Origin: Pseudomonas entomophila
GTDB lineage: Bacteria; Pseudomonadota; Gammaproteobacteria; Pseudomonadales; Pseudomonadaceae
Reading direction: 5' to 3'
NCBI RefSeq assembly: GCF_013523165.1
Contig: NZ_JAAMQI010000001.1
Location: 248,001-312,000, forward strand
DNA length: 64,000 bases
Notes under the pieces: model-generated
What the model saw: only the letters and a program-made list of their open reading frames with translations
Databases searched by the model: none
What the model was told of the DNA's origin: nothing
Shown: positions 39,218 to 49,458 of the stretch, one piece after another
How the letters are laid out: each line of letters begins with the position of its first letter
Numbering within the stretch: position 1 is the first letter of the stretch
Translations under genes and position numbers: made by a program

Positions 39218-40921
39218 ATGCCTGTTTCTACAAGGATGTGGATGGCCCCCACTGTGGGGCTGCTGGTCTTCGCAGCCTGCGTCTCCGTCCATGCCGCAAC
39301 CCCTGGCGAACAAGACCTGATCCGCGACCGGCAGGACCGCCTGCTCGAGCAGCAGCGCCGCCGTCTGCAGGAACTGCAGGACCTGCCCGGCAAACAGGTC
39401 ACCCCATCCGCGCCCGAAACGCCTGCCGACACCCGCTGCTTCGACATCGAGCGTATCGAACTGCAAGGTGCCAAGGCGCTGTCCAGTGCCGAACGCCAGG
39501 CACTGATCGCGCCTTATCAAGGCAAGTGCCTGGGCGTGTCGCAGCTCAACGAACTGCTCAAGGCCATCACCGACCACTACCTCGACAAGGGTTGGGTCAC
39601 CACCCGCGCCTACCTGCCGCAACAAGACCTCTCCACAGGTCGGCTGGACGTGCTGGTGATCGAAGGCACGCTGGAAAAGCTGCGCAGCGACGCAGATGGC
39701 GGCCTGACCGAGCGTGAGCTGGCGATGGCGTTCCCGGGTGAAGAAGGCCAGCCTCTCGACCTGCGCGACATCGAGCAGATGGTCGATCAACTCAACCGCC
39801 TGCCGTCCAACCGCGTGCGCATGGAGCTGTCGCCCGGACAGAACGTCGGCGGCAGCGACGTGCGGGTACGCAACGAGGCCGACAAGCCCTGGCGCGCCTA
39901 CCTCTCACGCAACAACGACGGCCTGCGCAGTACCGGCGAGCAGCAGTGGAACGCCGGCCTGGAGTGGGACAGCCCGTTGGGCCTGGCCGACCAGTTCAGC
40001 GTGCGCGGTGGTCACGATGCGGTCAGCGACCACCAGCGTAGCTCGCGCAACGGCCTGCTGGCGTACAGTGTTCCCTGGGGCTGGTGGACGTTCAGCTATT
40101 TCTACAGCGAAAGCCGCTACCGCTCGCACCTCGACGTGCAAGGCAGCACGCTCAAGCAGGACGGCGACAGCCAGACCCATCAGTTCAATGCCGAGCGGGT
40201 GATCCACCGCGATACCCTGAGCAAGACCTCGGTCAGCCTGGGTCTGGCGCACATCCGCACCAACAACTTCTTCGACGACACCAAGCTGGCCCTGAGCAGC
40301 AACCGCATCAGCGAAGCGCAGGTGGGCCTCAACCACGGCCGACGCATCGGCTCGGCGTTCGTCAACCTCGACCTGGGCATGCAGCAGGGTATCGGCCTGT
40401 TCGACGCCCAGGGCAGCCACGATCCAGGCCCGGGCGAGGCCGATGCGCGCTACCGCAAGTACACCGGTACCCTCAGCTACCTGCAGCCGTTCGAGCTGTG
40501 GGGCGAGCGCTTAGCGTTCACCAGCCTGGCCACCGGCCAGCGCAGCGAGGACGTGCTGTACAGCCCGCAGCGCCTCAGCCTGGGTGGGTCGTCATCGGTG
40601 CGCGGGTACAAGGACCAGTTTCTGGCCGGCGACAGCGGTGGCTACTGGCGCAACGAACTGCGCTGGACCCGTCCGGTCACCCTCGACGCATTGCGCCCGG
40701 TGCTTGGGGAATACGGCGTCGCTCTGGGTTACGACCAGGGGGTGATCCGCAACGACCGCTACAACGGCGACGAACACGGCCGCCTGAGCAGCCACTCGCT
40801 GGAGCTGTTCGCCCGCGGCGAGCATGTCGCGGCTGCGGTCACCTTTGCCCATTCCCTGGAACGTCCGGACGTGCTCGACCGTGAAGCACCGATCTACTTC
40901 CGCCTGGATTTCTATCTTTAA
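39218..40921 (+). CDS. cdiB: TPS outer-membrane transporter (CdiB/ShlB/FhaC family)
   Basis: Two-partner secretion transporter of 567 residues that exports the giant CdiA protein at 40946. Signal peptide (LLVFAACVSVHA), an N-terminal helical plug region (RDRQDRLLEQQRRRLQELQD), POTRA 1 (CFDIERIELQGAKALSSAER) and POTRA 2 (LVIEGTLEKLRSDADGGLTE), then a 16-strand barrel with the L6 motif VRGYKDQF and terminal aromatic FRLDFYL. Starts at 39218 or at 39242; the latter has AAGGA at good spacing and keeps the signal peptide. The gap to cdiA is 24 nt, so they form an operon. Confidence 0.92.
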   Translation: MPVSTRMWMAPTVGLLVFAACVSVHAATPGEQDLIRDRQDRLLEQQRRRLQELQDLPGKQVTPSAPETPADTRCFDIERIELQGAKALSSAERQALIAPYQGKCLGVSQLNELLKAITDHYLDKGWVTTRAYLPQQDLSTGRLDVLVIEGTLEKLRSDADGGLTERELAMAFPGEEGQPLDLRDIEQMVDQLNRLPSNRVRMELSPGQNVGGSDVRVRNEADKPWRAYLSRNNDGLRSTGEQQWNAGLEWDSPLGLADQFSVRGGHDAVSDHQRSSRNGLLAYSVPWGWWTFSYFYSESRYRSHLDVQGSTLKQDGDSQTHQFNAERVIHRDTLSKTSVSLGLAHIRTNNFFDDTKLALSSNRISEAQVGLNHGRRIGSAFVNLDLGMQQGIGLFDAQGSHDPGPGEADARYRKYTGTLSYLQPFELWGERLAFTSLATGQRSEDVLYSPQRLSLGGSSSVRGYKDQFLAGDSGGYWRNELRWTRPVTLDALRPVLGEYGVALGYDQGVIRNDRYNGDEHGRLSSHSLELFARGEHVAAAVTFAHSLERPDVLDREAPIYFRLDFYL

Positions 40922-40945
40922 CGACGTTGTTCCGAGGTTGACCAC

Positions 40946-43900
40946 ATGGACGTTCGCCCCTTGACCCCGGCTGCCCAGCCCACCGACACGCTGGCCGAGC
41001 GGCCGAATTTTCTCGGCATTCCCAAGCGCCTGCTGGCCGTGCTGCTGGCCAACGTCATGTTCTGGCAACCGATCTGGGCGATGGCCGATGGCATCGCCGT
41101 CAGCGGCACCACCAACACCCGTGTCGGCCAGGCCGGCAACGGCGTACCGGTGGTCAATATCGCCGCGCCGAACGCCGCCGGCCTGTCGCACAACCAGTAC
41201 CAGCGCTACAACGTCGACAGCCAAGGGTTGATCCTCAACAACTCGACCCAAGCCATCCAGGGCACTCAACTGGGCGGCAACATCCTCGGCAACCAGCAGC
41301 TGGGCGGGCGCGCGGCGAGCACCATCCTCAACGAAGTCAACGGCGCCAACGCCACCCAGCTCAAGGGCTACACCGAAGTGGCCGGGCAGGCGGCGCGGGT
41401 CATAGTCGCCAACCCCCATGGCGTGACGTGCAACGGTTGCGGCTTCATCAACACCCCACGGGTCACCCTCAGCACCGGCAAGCCCGTGCTGGACGCGACC
41501 GGCAAGCTCGATCACTTCGCGGTCGACGGTGGCAGCATCAGCATCGAAGGGCAGGGCCTGGATGCCAGCAACATCGACCAGTTCGACCTGATCACCCGGG
41601 CGGCCAAGCTCAACGCCGACCTGCACGCCAGGCGGCTCAACGTCATCACCGGCGCCAACGACGTCAATGCCGACACCCTGGCCACCACCCCACGTCAGGG
41701 CGACCCGGCCGACACACCGCAGCTGGCCATCGACTCCTCGGCCCTCGGCGGCATGTACGCCGACACCATCACGCTGGTGGGCACCGAGCAGGGCGTGGGC
41801 GTGAAGACCGCCGGCAACCTGGCCGCCAGCGCCGGCGACATCCAGATCGACGCCAACGGCCGGCTGAACATGGCCCAGGCCTCGGCGAAGGGTGCGCTGA
41901 ACGTCATCGCACCCCACATCGAGATGACCGGCAAGGCCTACGCCAGCAACGTCAACGTGCGCACCCCCGGCGAGCTGGTGAACCGTCAGAGCCTGGCGGC
42001 CCGCGAGCGGGTCGAAATCAACGCTGGCAAGGTCAGCAACGCCGGCACCGTGGCAGCCGGCATCGAAACCGACAACAGCGGCAACGCCATCGGCGACGTC
42101 GCCGTGCGCGCTGCCTCGCTCGACAACAGCGGCATCCTCCAGGCCCCGCAAACCCGACTGACCAGCACCACCCTGAGCAACCAGGGCAAGGCCGCCCGTG
42201 TGGTCGGCGAGCAGGCGCTGTTCGTGGCCGCGCCTGCCATCGTCAACCTCGGCGCCGTGATCCTCTTCGGCAACGGCCAGGACGTCATCCTGAACCTCGA
42301 GCGTCTGGACAACCGGCAAGGTCTGTTGCAGGTCGTCGACGGCAAGCTGGCCATCAATGCCGGCACGCTGGGGAACGCTGGCGGGCAGATCGACGCCAAG
42401 ACACTGAGCGTCAGCAGCGACACTCTCGACAACCATGCCGGGCTGCTCTCGGCCAGCGGCGGCGACGCGCAGATCACTGCGCGCAAGCGTCTGGACAATG
42501 CCAGCGGCACCGTACAGGCACAGCAGCACCTGGGCGTGTCCACAGGCGAGGTCGACAACCAGAGCGGGCGTCTGCTGGCCGTGACAGGCAACCTCGACCT
42601 TGCCACCACCGGCGTGGACAACCGCAACGGCAGCCTGCTCGGCACCGCCATCGCCGTGACCGCGCCCAAGGCCGACATCGATAACCGCCAGGGCAAGATC
42701 ATCGGTGGCCGCCTCGACCTCAGCGTCGGCCAGCTCGACAACCGCCAGGGCCAGATCGTCGGCGAACAGCTCGCCATCACCGCTACACGCCTGGACAACC
42801 GCAACCAGGGCCTGCTGGCCGCCGGCACCCAGGGCCTGACCCTGGACTTCGCCCGGAGCGCCACCCAGGCCCAGCTGCTCAACGACGGGGGGCGGGTGCA
42901 GAGCGACGGCAGCCTGCTGCTGCGCGGTGCCTGGCTGGAAAACAGCGGCGGCACGGTGATCGGCCGTACCCTGAGCCTCGACACCCTGCGCCTGTACAAC
43001 GACGGCAAGGGCGCCTTGGTCAGCGATGGCGGCGACGTGCAGCTCACCGTGAGCGATGTGCTGAGCAACCTCACCGGCATCATCGACGCCGGTGAACACA
43101 GCGTGATGCTGCGCGGCGGCGCAGCGGTGGACAATCGCGGCGGCAGCCTGCGCGGTCAGCAGCTGGACCTGCAGGCCAACACCCTGAACAACGCCGAGCG
43201 CGGCCAACTGGTCGCCGGCAGTGACGGCCTGCGCTACACCGGCGGTGCGCTGAACAACGACAACGGCATGGTGCTAGCCACAGGGGGCGCCACCGTCCTG
43301 CAACTAGGCCAGGCCGCGCTGAGTAACCTGGGCGGCATCCTCCAGGGCGACAGCGTGGACATCACCGCCAAGCGCATCGACAACGGCAGCCAGGATGGCA
43401 AGGCCGGCTCCGTGGCCAGTCTGTTGGGCGGCCTGACGCTGAACGTCGACACCCTCAGCAATATCGCCGGCACCTTGTTCGCCAAGACCGTGCTGCGCTC
43501 GAACGGCACCACGCTCGACAATACCCAGGGTGGGCAGATCAGCGGCGAAACCCTCGACCTGAACGCCGTTCAGGTGGACAACCGCGGCGGCCTGATCGAA
43601 GCCAATGACCGCCTCATGCTCAATGCCGCGACCCTGGACAACCGCGACGGTCAACTGCGCGCGCTCGGCAATGGCCGGCCAGGCACGGCCACGGCGCGGA
43701 TCGCCGGCAACGACATCAGCCGCCTCGCGCTGACCGACAGCCTGCTCAACCAGAACGGACACATCGCCGCCGGCAGCACCGACTTCAGCCTGAAGGCCGC
43801 CCTGCTGGACAACCGCGGCGGGCGTATCGAGCATGCCGGCGACGGCCTGCTGAGCCTGGCCTTCGACCGCGTCAGCGGTGCCGGTGGCCGCATCACCGCC

Positions 43901-46900
43901 CTGGGCGCCGGCGACTGGCAGTTCGGCCAGGTCGAGGGCTTGGGCAACGTGCAGCTCAACCGCGCCCTGACCTACACCAGCGACGCGCTGGCCCTGCAAG
44001 CCGGCGACCGACTGGCCAGCGCCAGCGGCCTGACCTTGAACCTCGCCCGCCTCGACAACGGCGGCGAGCTGCTCAGCGACGGCGACCTGACCCTCAACCT
44101 CAGCGGCGACCTGAACAACCGCGGACGCCTGTCGGCCCAGGGTTTGGTGGCCATCAGCGCCGCCAATGTCACGCAGAACGGCGGCCGCATCGGCGCTGGC
44201 ACGGACGCCCGCCTGAGCCTGAGCGGCAGCCTCGACAACCTCGGCTACCTCACCGCCCGCCAGGCCCTGGCCATCGACGCCGCGCAGATCCTCAACCGCG
44301 GCACCCTCGGCGCTCAGGGCGCGGTCACGCTCAACGCCGAGCGCATCAGCAACGACCCCGACACCCTGCTGTTCAGCGGCGGCGCCATGGCGCTGCGTGC
44401 GCAGGTGTTCGAGAACCGGTATGGCGATGTATACAGCCGTGGCGACCTGAGCGTCGCCAACCGCGACGGCAGCGCCGCGCAGCGCTTCAGCAACCTGTCG
44501 GGCACCGTCGAAAGCGAAGGTGCCATCACCCTGAATGCCGCCAGCGTGGAAAACGCCAAGGCCAGCTTCGAGCTGGGCGAGTCGATCGTCAGCGGTAGCC
44601 TGAGCTGGGTCTGCGGCCAGCACTGCGGCGGCCATGACTCGTTCAAGCGCGGCACCATTACCCTCGAACAAACCCTGCTGGAACGCGCCACCCAAGACAG
44701 CCCCGGCGCGCGCCTGGTGGCCGGCAAAGACTTGAGCATTCAGGCCGGCGACGTGCAGAACCGCTACAGCCTGCTGGCGGCCAACGGCAACCTGAGCATC
44801 ACCGCCAACGACCTGCTCAACCTTGGCGCTACCGAGCGCACCGGCCAGCAGAAGATCGTCATCGGCACGCCCGGGCGCATCGACACTGGTTACTGGGACC
44901 AGATGGAATATATCGACGTCCCGGCCTTCAACGCCGCCGTGGCCGCCGGGAATTTCGACCTGGCGCGCTTCGAGCTGCTCAAGGCCCGTTCGGCCGACGC
45001 ACGCTTCAGCGAAGAGAGCAACGTCACCACCTGGAGCGAGAGCACCAAGCCGCTCTATGCCGCCACCTTGCAAGCTGGCGGCACGGTCAACCTGAACGTC
45101 GCCCGCAGTGTGCAGAACGGCTCGGTGAGCGAGCACAACGCACGGGAGATCCTCACCGGCACGCTGGGCGACGACCAGACCGGCGTGCCGGTCGGCGGCA
45201 TCGACATCACCCTCAACAAACAGGCCGTCGACGCCAGCGCCGCCACCGTGGGCGCACTGCCCAGCGTGCAGCGCGTCACCGACGTCAACGGCCAGACCAC
45301 CATCGTCCCGGTGGACTACAGCGGCATTCCGTTCGCGGCGGTCGACCCCACCGCCGGCCCCACTTTCCAGTTGCCCCAGGGCGACTACGGCCTGTTCGTG
45401 CGCAACCCCGACCCGAACGGCCACTACCTGATCGAAACCAACCCCAACCTCACCGACCTGTCGCGCTTCCTCGGCTCCGACTACCTGCTCGAACGCCTGG
45501 ACATCGGCCCCGACACCAACTGGCGGCGCCTGGGCGACGGCCTCTACGAACAACGCCTGATCCGCGACGCCGTGCTGGCCCAGACCGGCCAGCGCTTCCT
45601 CGCCGACGGCCTGATCAGCGACTACGACCAGTACCGCTACCTGATGGACAACGCCCTGGCCAGCAAGGACGCCCTCAACCTGAGCCTCGGCGTGGCCCTG
45701 ACCGGCGCGCAGGTCGGCGCGTTGACCCACGACATCGTGTGGATGGAAAACCGCGTCATCGACGGCCAGACCGTGCTGGTGCCGACCCTGTACCTGGCCC
45801 AGGTGGACGCCCGCAACGTGCGAGGCAGCAGCCTGATCCAGGGTCGCGACCTGAACCTGATCAGCGGCGGGGATCTGGTCAACGTCGGCACCCTGCACGC
45901 CAGCCGCGACCTGAGCGTGAGCAGTGGCGGCAGCATCTACCAGGGCGGCCTGGTGGAGGCGGGCAACAACCTGCAACTGATCGCGCAAGACAGCATCCGC
46001 AACGCCATGGCGGGGCAGATTCGCGGGGAGAACGTGAGCCTGGCGGCGGTGCGTGGCGACGTCATCAACGAGCGCACGGCGATTAAGGTGCGCGATGGGG
46101 CGGGGTATCGCACGGTGACGGATGCCGGGAGTGGGGTGAGCGCTCGGCAGGATCTGGCGATGTCGGCGGGTCGGGATGTGACCAACTACGGGACGTTGCA
46201 GGCGGGGCGGGATGTGGCGTTGCAGGCGGGTAATGACGTGAACTTGCTGGCGAAGACGGATTCCAGCGAGAAGCACGAAATCTTCAAAGGCGGTCACCGC
46301 TACGTCGTCACCACCCAAGCCAAACAACTGTCGTCGACTGTCGATGCCGGGCGAGATCTGAATATCCAAGCGGGCCGCGACATCAATGTGCTCGCTAGCC
46401 AGGCCAACGCCGGCCAAGACCTGCGTTTGAGCGCCGGGCAGGACCTCAACGTGTCCTCGGCGGCCGAGGTGCATAACGTCCAAACACGGATCAAGGAAGG
46501 CAAAAAACGCATCTCCGAAGCCAACGACCAAAGCACCCAGTTGGCCAGTGCACTGACGGCTGGACGCGATCTGCGTACCGAAGCCGTACGCGATACCACG
46601 TTGGTGGCCAGCAAGATCAGCGCGGGTAATGAAGCGTATCTGGTGAGTGGCAATCAACTGAGTCTGGTAGCTGCGCAGGACAGTACGCATACGCTTTATG
46701 ACATGAAGGAGAAGAGTGGCTGGGGCGCCAAAAAGACCCAGCGGGATGAAGTCACTCAAGTTACCAACGTCGGTACTGACATCACTACCGGCAGCAACAT
46801 GGTTCTCAAAAGTGGTGCGGACCAGCTTTATCAACTCGCCACACTGCAAAGTGGACGAAACATCACGCTGGACAGCGGGGACGCCATCACCTTCGAGGCT

Positions 46901-49027
46901 GCCAACGACCTGCATCAGGAAAGTCACGAGAAGACCAATAACAATGCGTTCTGGGTCTCTTCCAAAGGTAAGGGCAACACAGACGAAACCGTTCGCCAGA
47001 GCCACCTGATCGCTCAGGGAGAAGTAGCGATCAATGCGGTCGCTGGTCTGAAGATCGATATCAATCAAGTCAACGGTGAGACGGTCAGTCGATCCATCGA
47101 CGCGATGGTCAAGGCCGATCCGCAGTTGGCATGGCTTAAAGCCGCGGAACAACGTGGCGACGTCGATTGGCGGCAGGTCAAGGAGATCCACGACAGCTTC
47201 AAGTACAGCAACTCGGGTCTCGGCCCGGCTTCGCAGATCATCATCGCCATCGTCATGGCCGCAGTGGTCGGCCCGATGGCGGCAGGTGCGATGGGTGGTG
47301 CCACCGGTGGCATGGTGGCTTCAGGGGCCATTACCGCAGAGACGGCCGCCGGCGTGTCAGCCGCTACAGGCGCCGTGGCCGCAGGCGCTGCGAGCAAGGC
47401 TACCGTCAGTGTCGTCAACAACCGAGGCAACCTGGGTGCGGTATTCAAGGACGTCACATCTTCAGATGCCATAAAAGGCTATGCAGTTGCCGGCGCCACC
47501 GCAGGTCTGACCGCAACCTACTTTGACGGCTGGACCGGAACCGAGACCGACTACGCGACCGGGCAAATCACTTCCGCGCCGTTGAACACCTGGTCTGGCG
47601 TGGGGCAGTTCGCTGCCAATCAGACGCTGCAGAACGGCACGTCAACCTTATTGAGCAAGGCCTTGGGCCAGGGCGGAAGCGGCAGTGACGCGTTGAAGAG
47701 CGCGCTCTTCAATACTTTGGCAGCGGTCAGTTTCAACGCTGTGGGCGACTACACGCATAACCGTCTGACCGAGGGCTATCCACCGAAAATCATCGTTCAT
47801 GCCATGGTCGGCGGATTACTTGCAGAAGCCACTGGTGGCGATTTCAAAACAGGAGCATTGGCGGCAGGCATCAACGAAGCGGCGGTTGGCTATCTACGGA
47901 CGTTGGTCGATGGCAACAAGACGCTGTTGTCCATGAGCTCCCAGGTAGTGGGTGTGGTGGCTGCAGCCAGTCAGGAGGATGCCAACGCTAGCTCACTCGA
48001 AAAAGGCGGTTGGGTGGCGCGCAATGCCACTCAGTATAACCACATGTTGCATCTGTCCCAGACGCAGGTGCTCGACGAGCAAAGAAAAGCGCGACCTGAA
48101 CAGGCTGACCGCCTAACTGCTGCAGCTTGTGCGCTGACCAAATGCGCGGCGTCGATTCCTACGAATGATCCCCAATACAGCCAGTGGAAAGCATTTCAGG
48201 ATAAAGGCGAGACGTACCAGGAAGAAGTCGCGCTCCTCAAAGAAACGGGTCAATTCGACGGGCGTAGTTTCATCGATTGGAGTGACGACCAGTTCGGCGC
48301 TTACGGCAACGCTGTGCAGAAAATAGGCGCAGCTCGAGATACAGCCGTCGGGCTTGTGGGCGGGGCGGGAGGATACGGCGGTATGATCGCCACATCGCCC
48401 GCTTGCGTGGGTATCGTAACCTGTACGGTACCTGCTGCTCTCGGTACGCTGGGTACCCTGTCGCTGCAGGATGCATGGGAATCGGCTAAAGGAATCACAG
48501 CTGACTTTCAGTCTAGTGAGCCACAAAGGGTTGCGGATTCCTTCCAGTTGGGTACCTTCCCAGGAGACGAAAGCGCGACGACTGAGTTGCTCAAGGATGC
48601 GGCTATAGTGGGGGCGGGAGCTACTGCGCTTGGAGCGGCTGAGAGAGCTTATAGGAAGGTTGCTGGGGGGATTACTGGTGGTCCAAAAGCGACAGGAGCT
48701 GCCGGCGAAAGTGCAGGCGCCATGCGCCGATTGGACTATGAAGCTGCTCCCTACCACGGGAAAGTCGATAATGCAGTTAAGAGTCGTGCTCCGGTTAATG
48801 GTCAAGAAGCGCTAGATTTTTCGATTCAAGTTAAACCGACATCCCCCCGCCGAGTCGGAATTGACTACGATTCTAAAGATTTTGTTGTTTTTGACAAAAC
48901 GCTAGATACGACTTACCACGGCCATGTCCGCTCTTGGAGTGATTTGCATCCAGACATGCAAAAAGCCCTGCAACAGGCCGGGATGGCTGATCGTAAAGGT
49001 AATATTCTTACTGGTGGGAAGCGTTAA
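40946..49027 (+). CDS. cdiA: Contact-dependent inhibition toxin CdiA (TPS exoprotein), Ntox17-like tip
   Basis: 2693-residue filamentous-haemagglutinin-type exoprotein. Hydrophobic signal at about 28-46 (ending QPIWAMA), TPS secretion domain about 47-300 with VANPHGVTCNGCGF, long haemagglutinin repeats built on xLDNxxGxL units (about 380-1250), later HTH-free repeat region, and a DUF637-like segment near 2150-2250. No VENN or ELYN toxin delimiter is present. The last about 110 residues, with VKPTSPRRVGIDYDSKDF and HGHVRSWSDLH (His2658, His2660, Trp2664), resemble polymorphic toxin type 17, a predicted RNase. Codon use turns AT-rich from about 48.6 kb on. Confidence 0.88.
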   Translation: MDVRPLTPAAQPTDTLAERPNFLGIPKRLLAVLLANVMFWQPIWAMADGIAVSGTTNTRVGQAGNGVPVVNIAAPNAAGLSHNQYQRYNVDSQGLILNNSTQAIQGTQLGGNILGNQQLGGRAASTILNEVNGANATQLKGYTEVAGQAARVIVANPHGVTCNGCGFINTPRVTLSTGKPVLDATGKLDHFAVDGGSISIEGQGLDASNIDQFDLITRAAKLNADLHARRLNVITGANDVNADTLATTPRQGDPADTPQLAIDSSALGGMYADTITLVGTEQGVGVKTAGNLAASAGDIQIDANGRLNMAQASAKGALNVIAPHIEMTGKAYASNVNVRTPGELVNRQSLAARERVEINAGKVSNAGTVAAGIETDNSGNAIGDVAVRAASLDNSGILQAPQTRLTSTTLSNQGKAARVVGEQALFVAAPAIVNLGAVILFGNGQDVILNLERLDNRQGLLQVVDGKLAINAGTLGNAGGQIDAKTLSVSSDTLDNHAGLLSASGGDAQITARKRLDNASGTVQAQQHLGVSTGEVDNQSGRLLAVTGNLDLATTGVDNRNGSLLGTAIAVTAPKADIDNRQGKIIGGRLDLSVGQLDNRQGQIVGEQLAITATRLDNRNQGLLAAGTQGLTLDFARSATQAQLLNDGGRVQSDGSLLLRGAWLENSGGTVIGRTLSLDTLRLYNDGKGALVSDGGDVQLTVSDVLSNLTGIIDAGEHSVMLRGGAAVDNRGGSLRGQQLDLQANTLNNAERGQLVAGSDGLRYTGGALNNDNGMVLATGGATVLQLGQAALSNLGGILQGDSVDITAKRIDNGSQDGKAGSVASLLGGLTLNVDTLSNIAGTLFAKTVLRSNGTTLDNTQGGQISGETLDLNAVQVDNRGGLIEANDRLMLNAATLDNRDGQLRALGNGRPGTATARIAGNDISRLALTDSLLNQNGHIAAGSTDFSLKAALLDNRGGRIEHAGDGLLSLAFDRVSGAGGRITALGAGDWQFGQVEGLGNVQLNRALTYTSDALALQAGDRLASASGLTLNLARLDNGGELLSDGDLTLNLSGDLNNRGRLSAQGLVAISAANVTQNGGRIGAGTDARLSLSGSLDNLGYLTARQALAIDAAQILNRGTLGAQGAVTLNAERISNDPDTLLFSGGAMALRAQVFENRYGDVYSRGDLSVANRDGSAAQRFSNLSGTVESEGAITLNAASVENAKASFELGESIVSGSLSWVCGQHCGGHDSFKRGTITLEQTLLERATQDSPGARLVAGKDLSIQAGDVQNRYSLLAANGNLSITANDLLNLGATERTGQQKIVIGTPGRIDTGYWDQMEYIDVPAFNAAVAAGNFDLARFELLKARSADARFSEESNVTTWSESTKPLYAATLQAGGTVNLNVARSVQNGSVSEHNAREILTGTLGDDQTGVPVGGIDITLNKQAVDASAATVGALPSVQRVTDVNGQTTIVPVDYSGIPFAAVDPTAGPTFQLPQGDYGLFVRNPDPNGHYLIETNPNLTDLSRFLGSDYLLERLDIGPDTNWRRLGDGLYEQRLIRDAVLAQTGQRFLADGLISDYDQYRYLMDNALASKDALNLSLGVALTGAQVGALTHDIVWMENRVIDGQTVLVPTLYLAQVDARNVRGSSLIQGRDLNLISGGDLVNVGTLHASRDLSVSSGGSIYQGGLVEAGNNLQLIAQDSIRNAMAGQIRGENVSLAAVRGDVINERTAIKVRDGAGYRTVTDAGSGVSARQDLAMSAGRDVTNYGTLQAGRDVALQAGNDVNLLAKTDSSEKHEIFKGGHRYVVTTQAKQLSSTVDAGRDLNIQAGRDINVLASQANAGQDLRLSAGQDLNVSSAAEVHNVQTRIKEGKKRISEANDQSTQLASALTAGRDLRTEAVRDTTLVASKISAGNEAYLVSGNQLSLVAAQDSTHTLYDMKEKSGWGAKKTQRDEVTQVTNVGTDITTGSNMVLKSGADQLYQLATLQSGRNITLDSGDAITFEAANDLHQESHEKTNNNAFWVSSKGKGNTDETVRQSHLIAQGEVAINAVAGLKIDINQVNGETVSRSIDAMVKADPQLAWLKAAEQRGDVDWRQVKEIHDSFKYSNSGLGPASQIIIAIVMAAVVGPMAAGAMGGATGGMVASGAITAETAAGVSAATGAVAAGAASKATVSVVNNRGNLGAVFKDVTSSDAIKGYAVAGATAGLTATYFDGWTGTETDYATGQITSAPLNTWSGVGQFAANQTLQNGTSTLLSKALGQGGSGSDALKSALFNTLAAVSFNAVGDYTHNRLTEGYPPKIIVHAMVGGLLAEATGGDFKTGALAAGINEAAVGYLRTLVDGNKTLLSMSSQVVGVVAAASQEDANASSLEKGGWVARNATQYNHMLHLSQTQVLDEQRKARPEQADRLTAAACALTKCAASIPTNDPQYSQWKAFQDKGETYQEEVALLKETGQFDGRSFIDWSDDQFGAYGNAVQKIGAARDTAVGLVGGAGGYGGMIATSPACVGIVTCTVPAALGTLGTLSLQDAWESAKGITADFQSSEPQRVADSFQLGTFPGDESATTELLKDAAIVGAGATALGAAERAYRKVAGGITGGPKATGAAGESAGAMRRLDYEAAPYHGKVDNAVKSRAPVNGQEALDFSIQVKPTSPRRVGIDYDSKDFVVFDKTLDTTYHGHVRSWSDLHPDMQKALQQAGMADRKGNILTGGKR

Positions 49028-49359
49028 TGAACTATCAAGATTCCCAGTCTTATAATAAGCGAGCTTTAGAAAAAGCTTTTGCTTCGAGGGATGTTAAGAG
49101 TATTTGTGAGGCACTTGTTTCCGTTGCTTTAAATGATTCTGATTGGAGGTGGGCACAGAATAAATGCTTAGAATTCCTCAGCAACGAAAGCCCTGATGTT
49201 AGAGGGCTTGCAGCAACGTGTCTTGGGCATATAGCAAGGATTCACCGCCAGCTTGATAAAGAAAAAGTACTCATTGCTCTTCGTGAGCATTTAGATGACA
49301 ACATCATCTCAGGGCAAATTGCGGATGCTCTAGACGATATCGATATGTTCTTGAGGTAG
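49027..49359 (+). CDS. cdiI: Probable CDI immunity protein (HEAT-like)
   Basis: 110-residue helical protein starting at an ATG that shares its A with the cdiA stop (TAATG), so it is translationally coupled. Content suggests HEAT/armadillo-type helical pairs: SICEALVSVALNDSDWRWAQ, KCLEFLSNESPDVRGLAATC, and LREHLDDNIISGQIADALDD. Position immediately after the toxin tip, small acidic helical character and AT-rich codons all fit a cognate immunity protein that neutralises the CdiA tip. I do not know of a characterised homologue by name. Confidence 0.8.
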   Translation: MNYQDSQSYNKRALEKAFASRDVKSICEALVSVALNDSDWRWAQNKCLEFLSNESPDVRGLAATCLGHIARIHRQLDKEKVLIALREHLDDNIISGQIADALDDIDMFLR

Positions 49360-49433
49360 TATCACATTGGTATTGTCGCGCTGATGTTGATTTATCTGTA
49401 AAAGTCTCGTATCGAGCTGATCTGACACTTTAG

Positions 49434-49458
49434 ACACCGGTCTTGCGCCGGTGTTTTT
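49434..49458 (+). terminator. Rho-independent terminator of the cdiBAI operon
   Basis: ACACCGG (49434-49440) pairs with CCGGTGT (49448-49454) around TCTTGCG, followed by TTTT. It lies 75 bp after the cdiI stop. Confidence 0.85.

Noticed and set aside
42300..44300. Regular repeated pattern inside cdiA that could look like a repeat array or CRISPR
   Set aside because: Repeats are degenerate at DNA level and encode the haemagglutinin xLDNxxGxL repeats in frame; no conserved repeat-spacer structure.
40592..47191. Very long open frames on the minus strand (over 800 and over 1200 codons)
   Set aside because: They mirror cdiB/cdiA in high-GC DNA, lack ribosome sites and resemble no protein family; they are compositional shadows.
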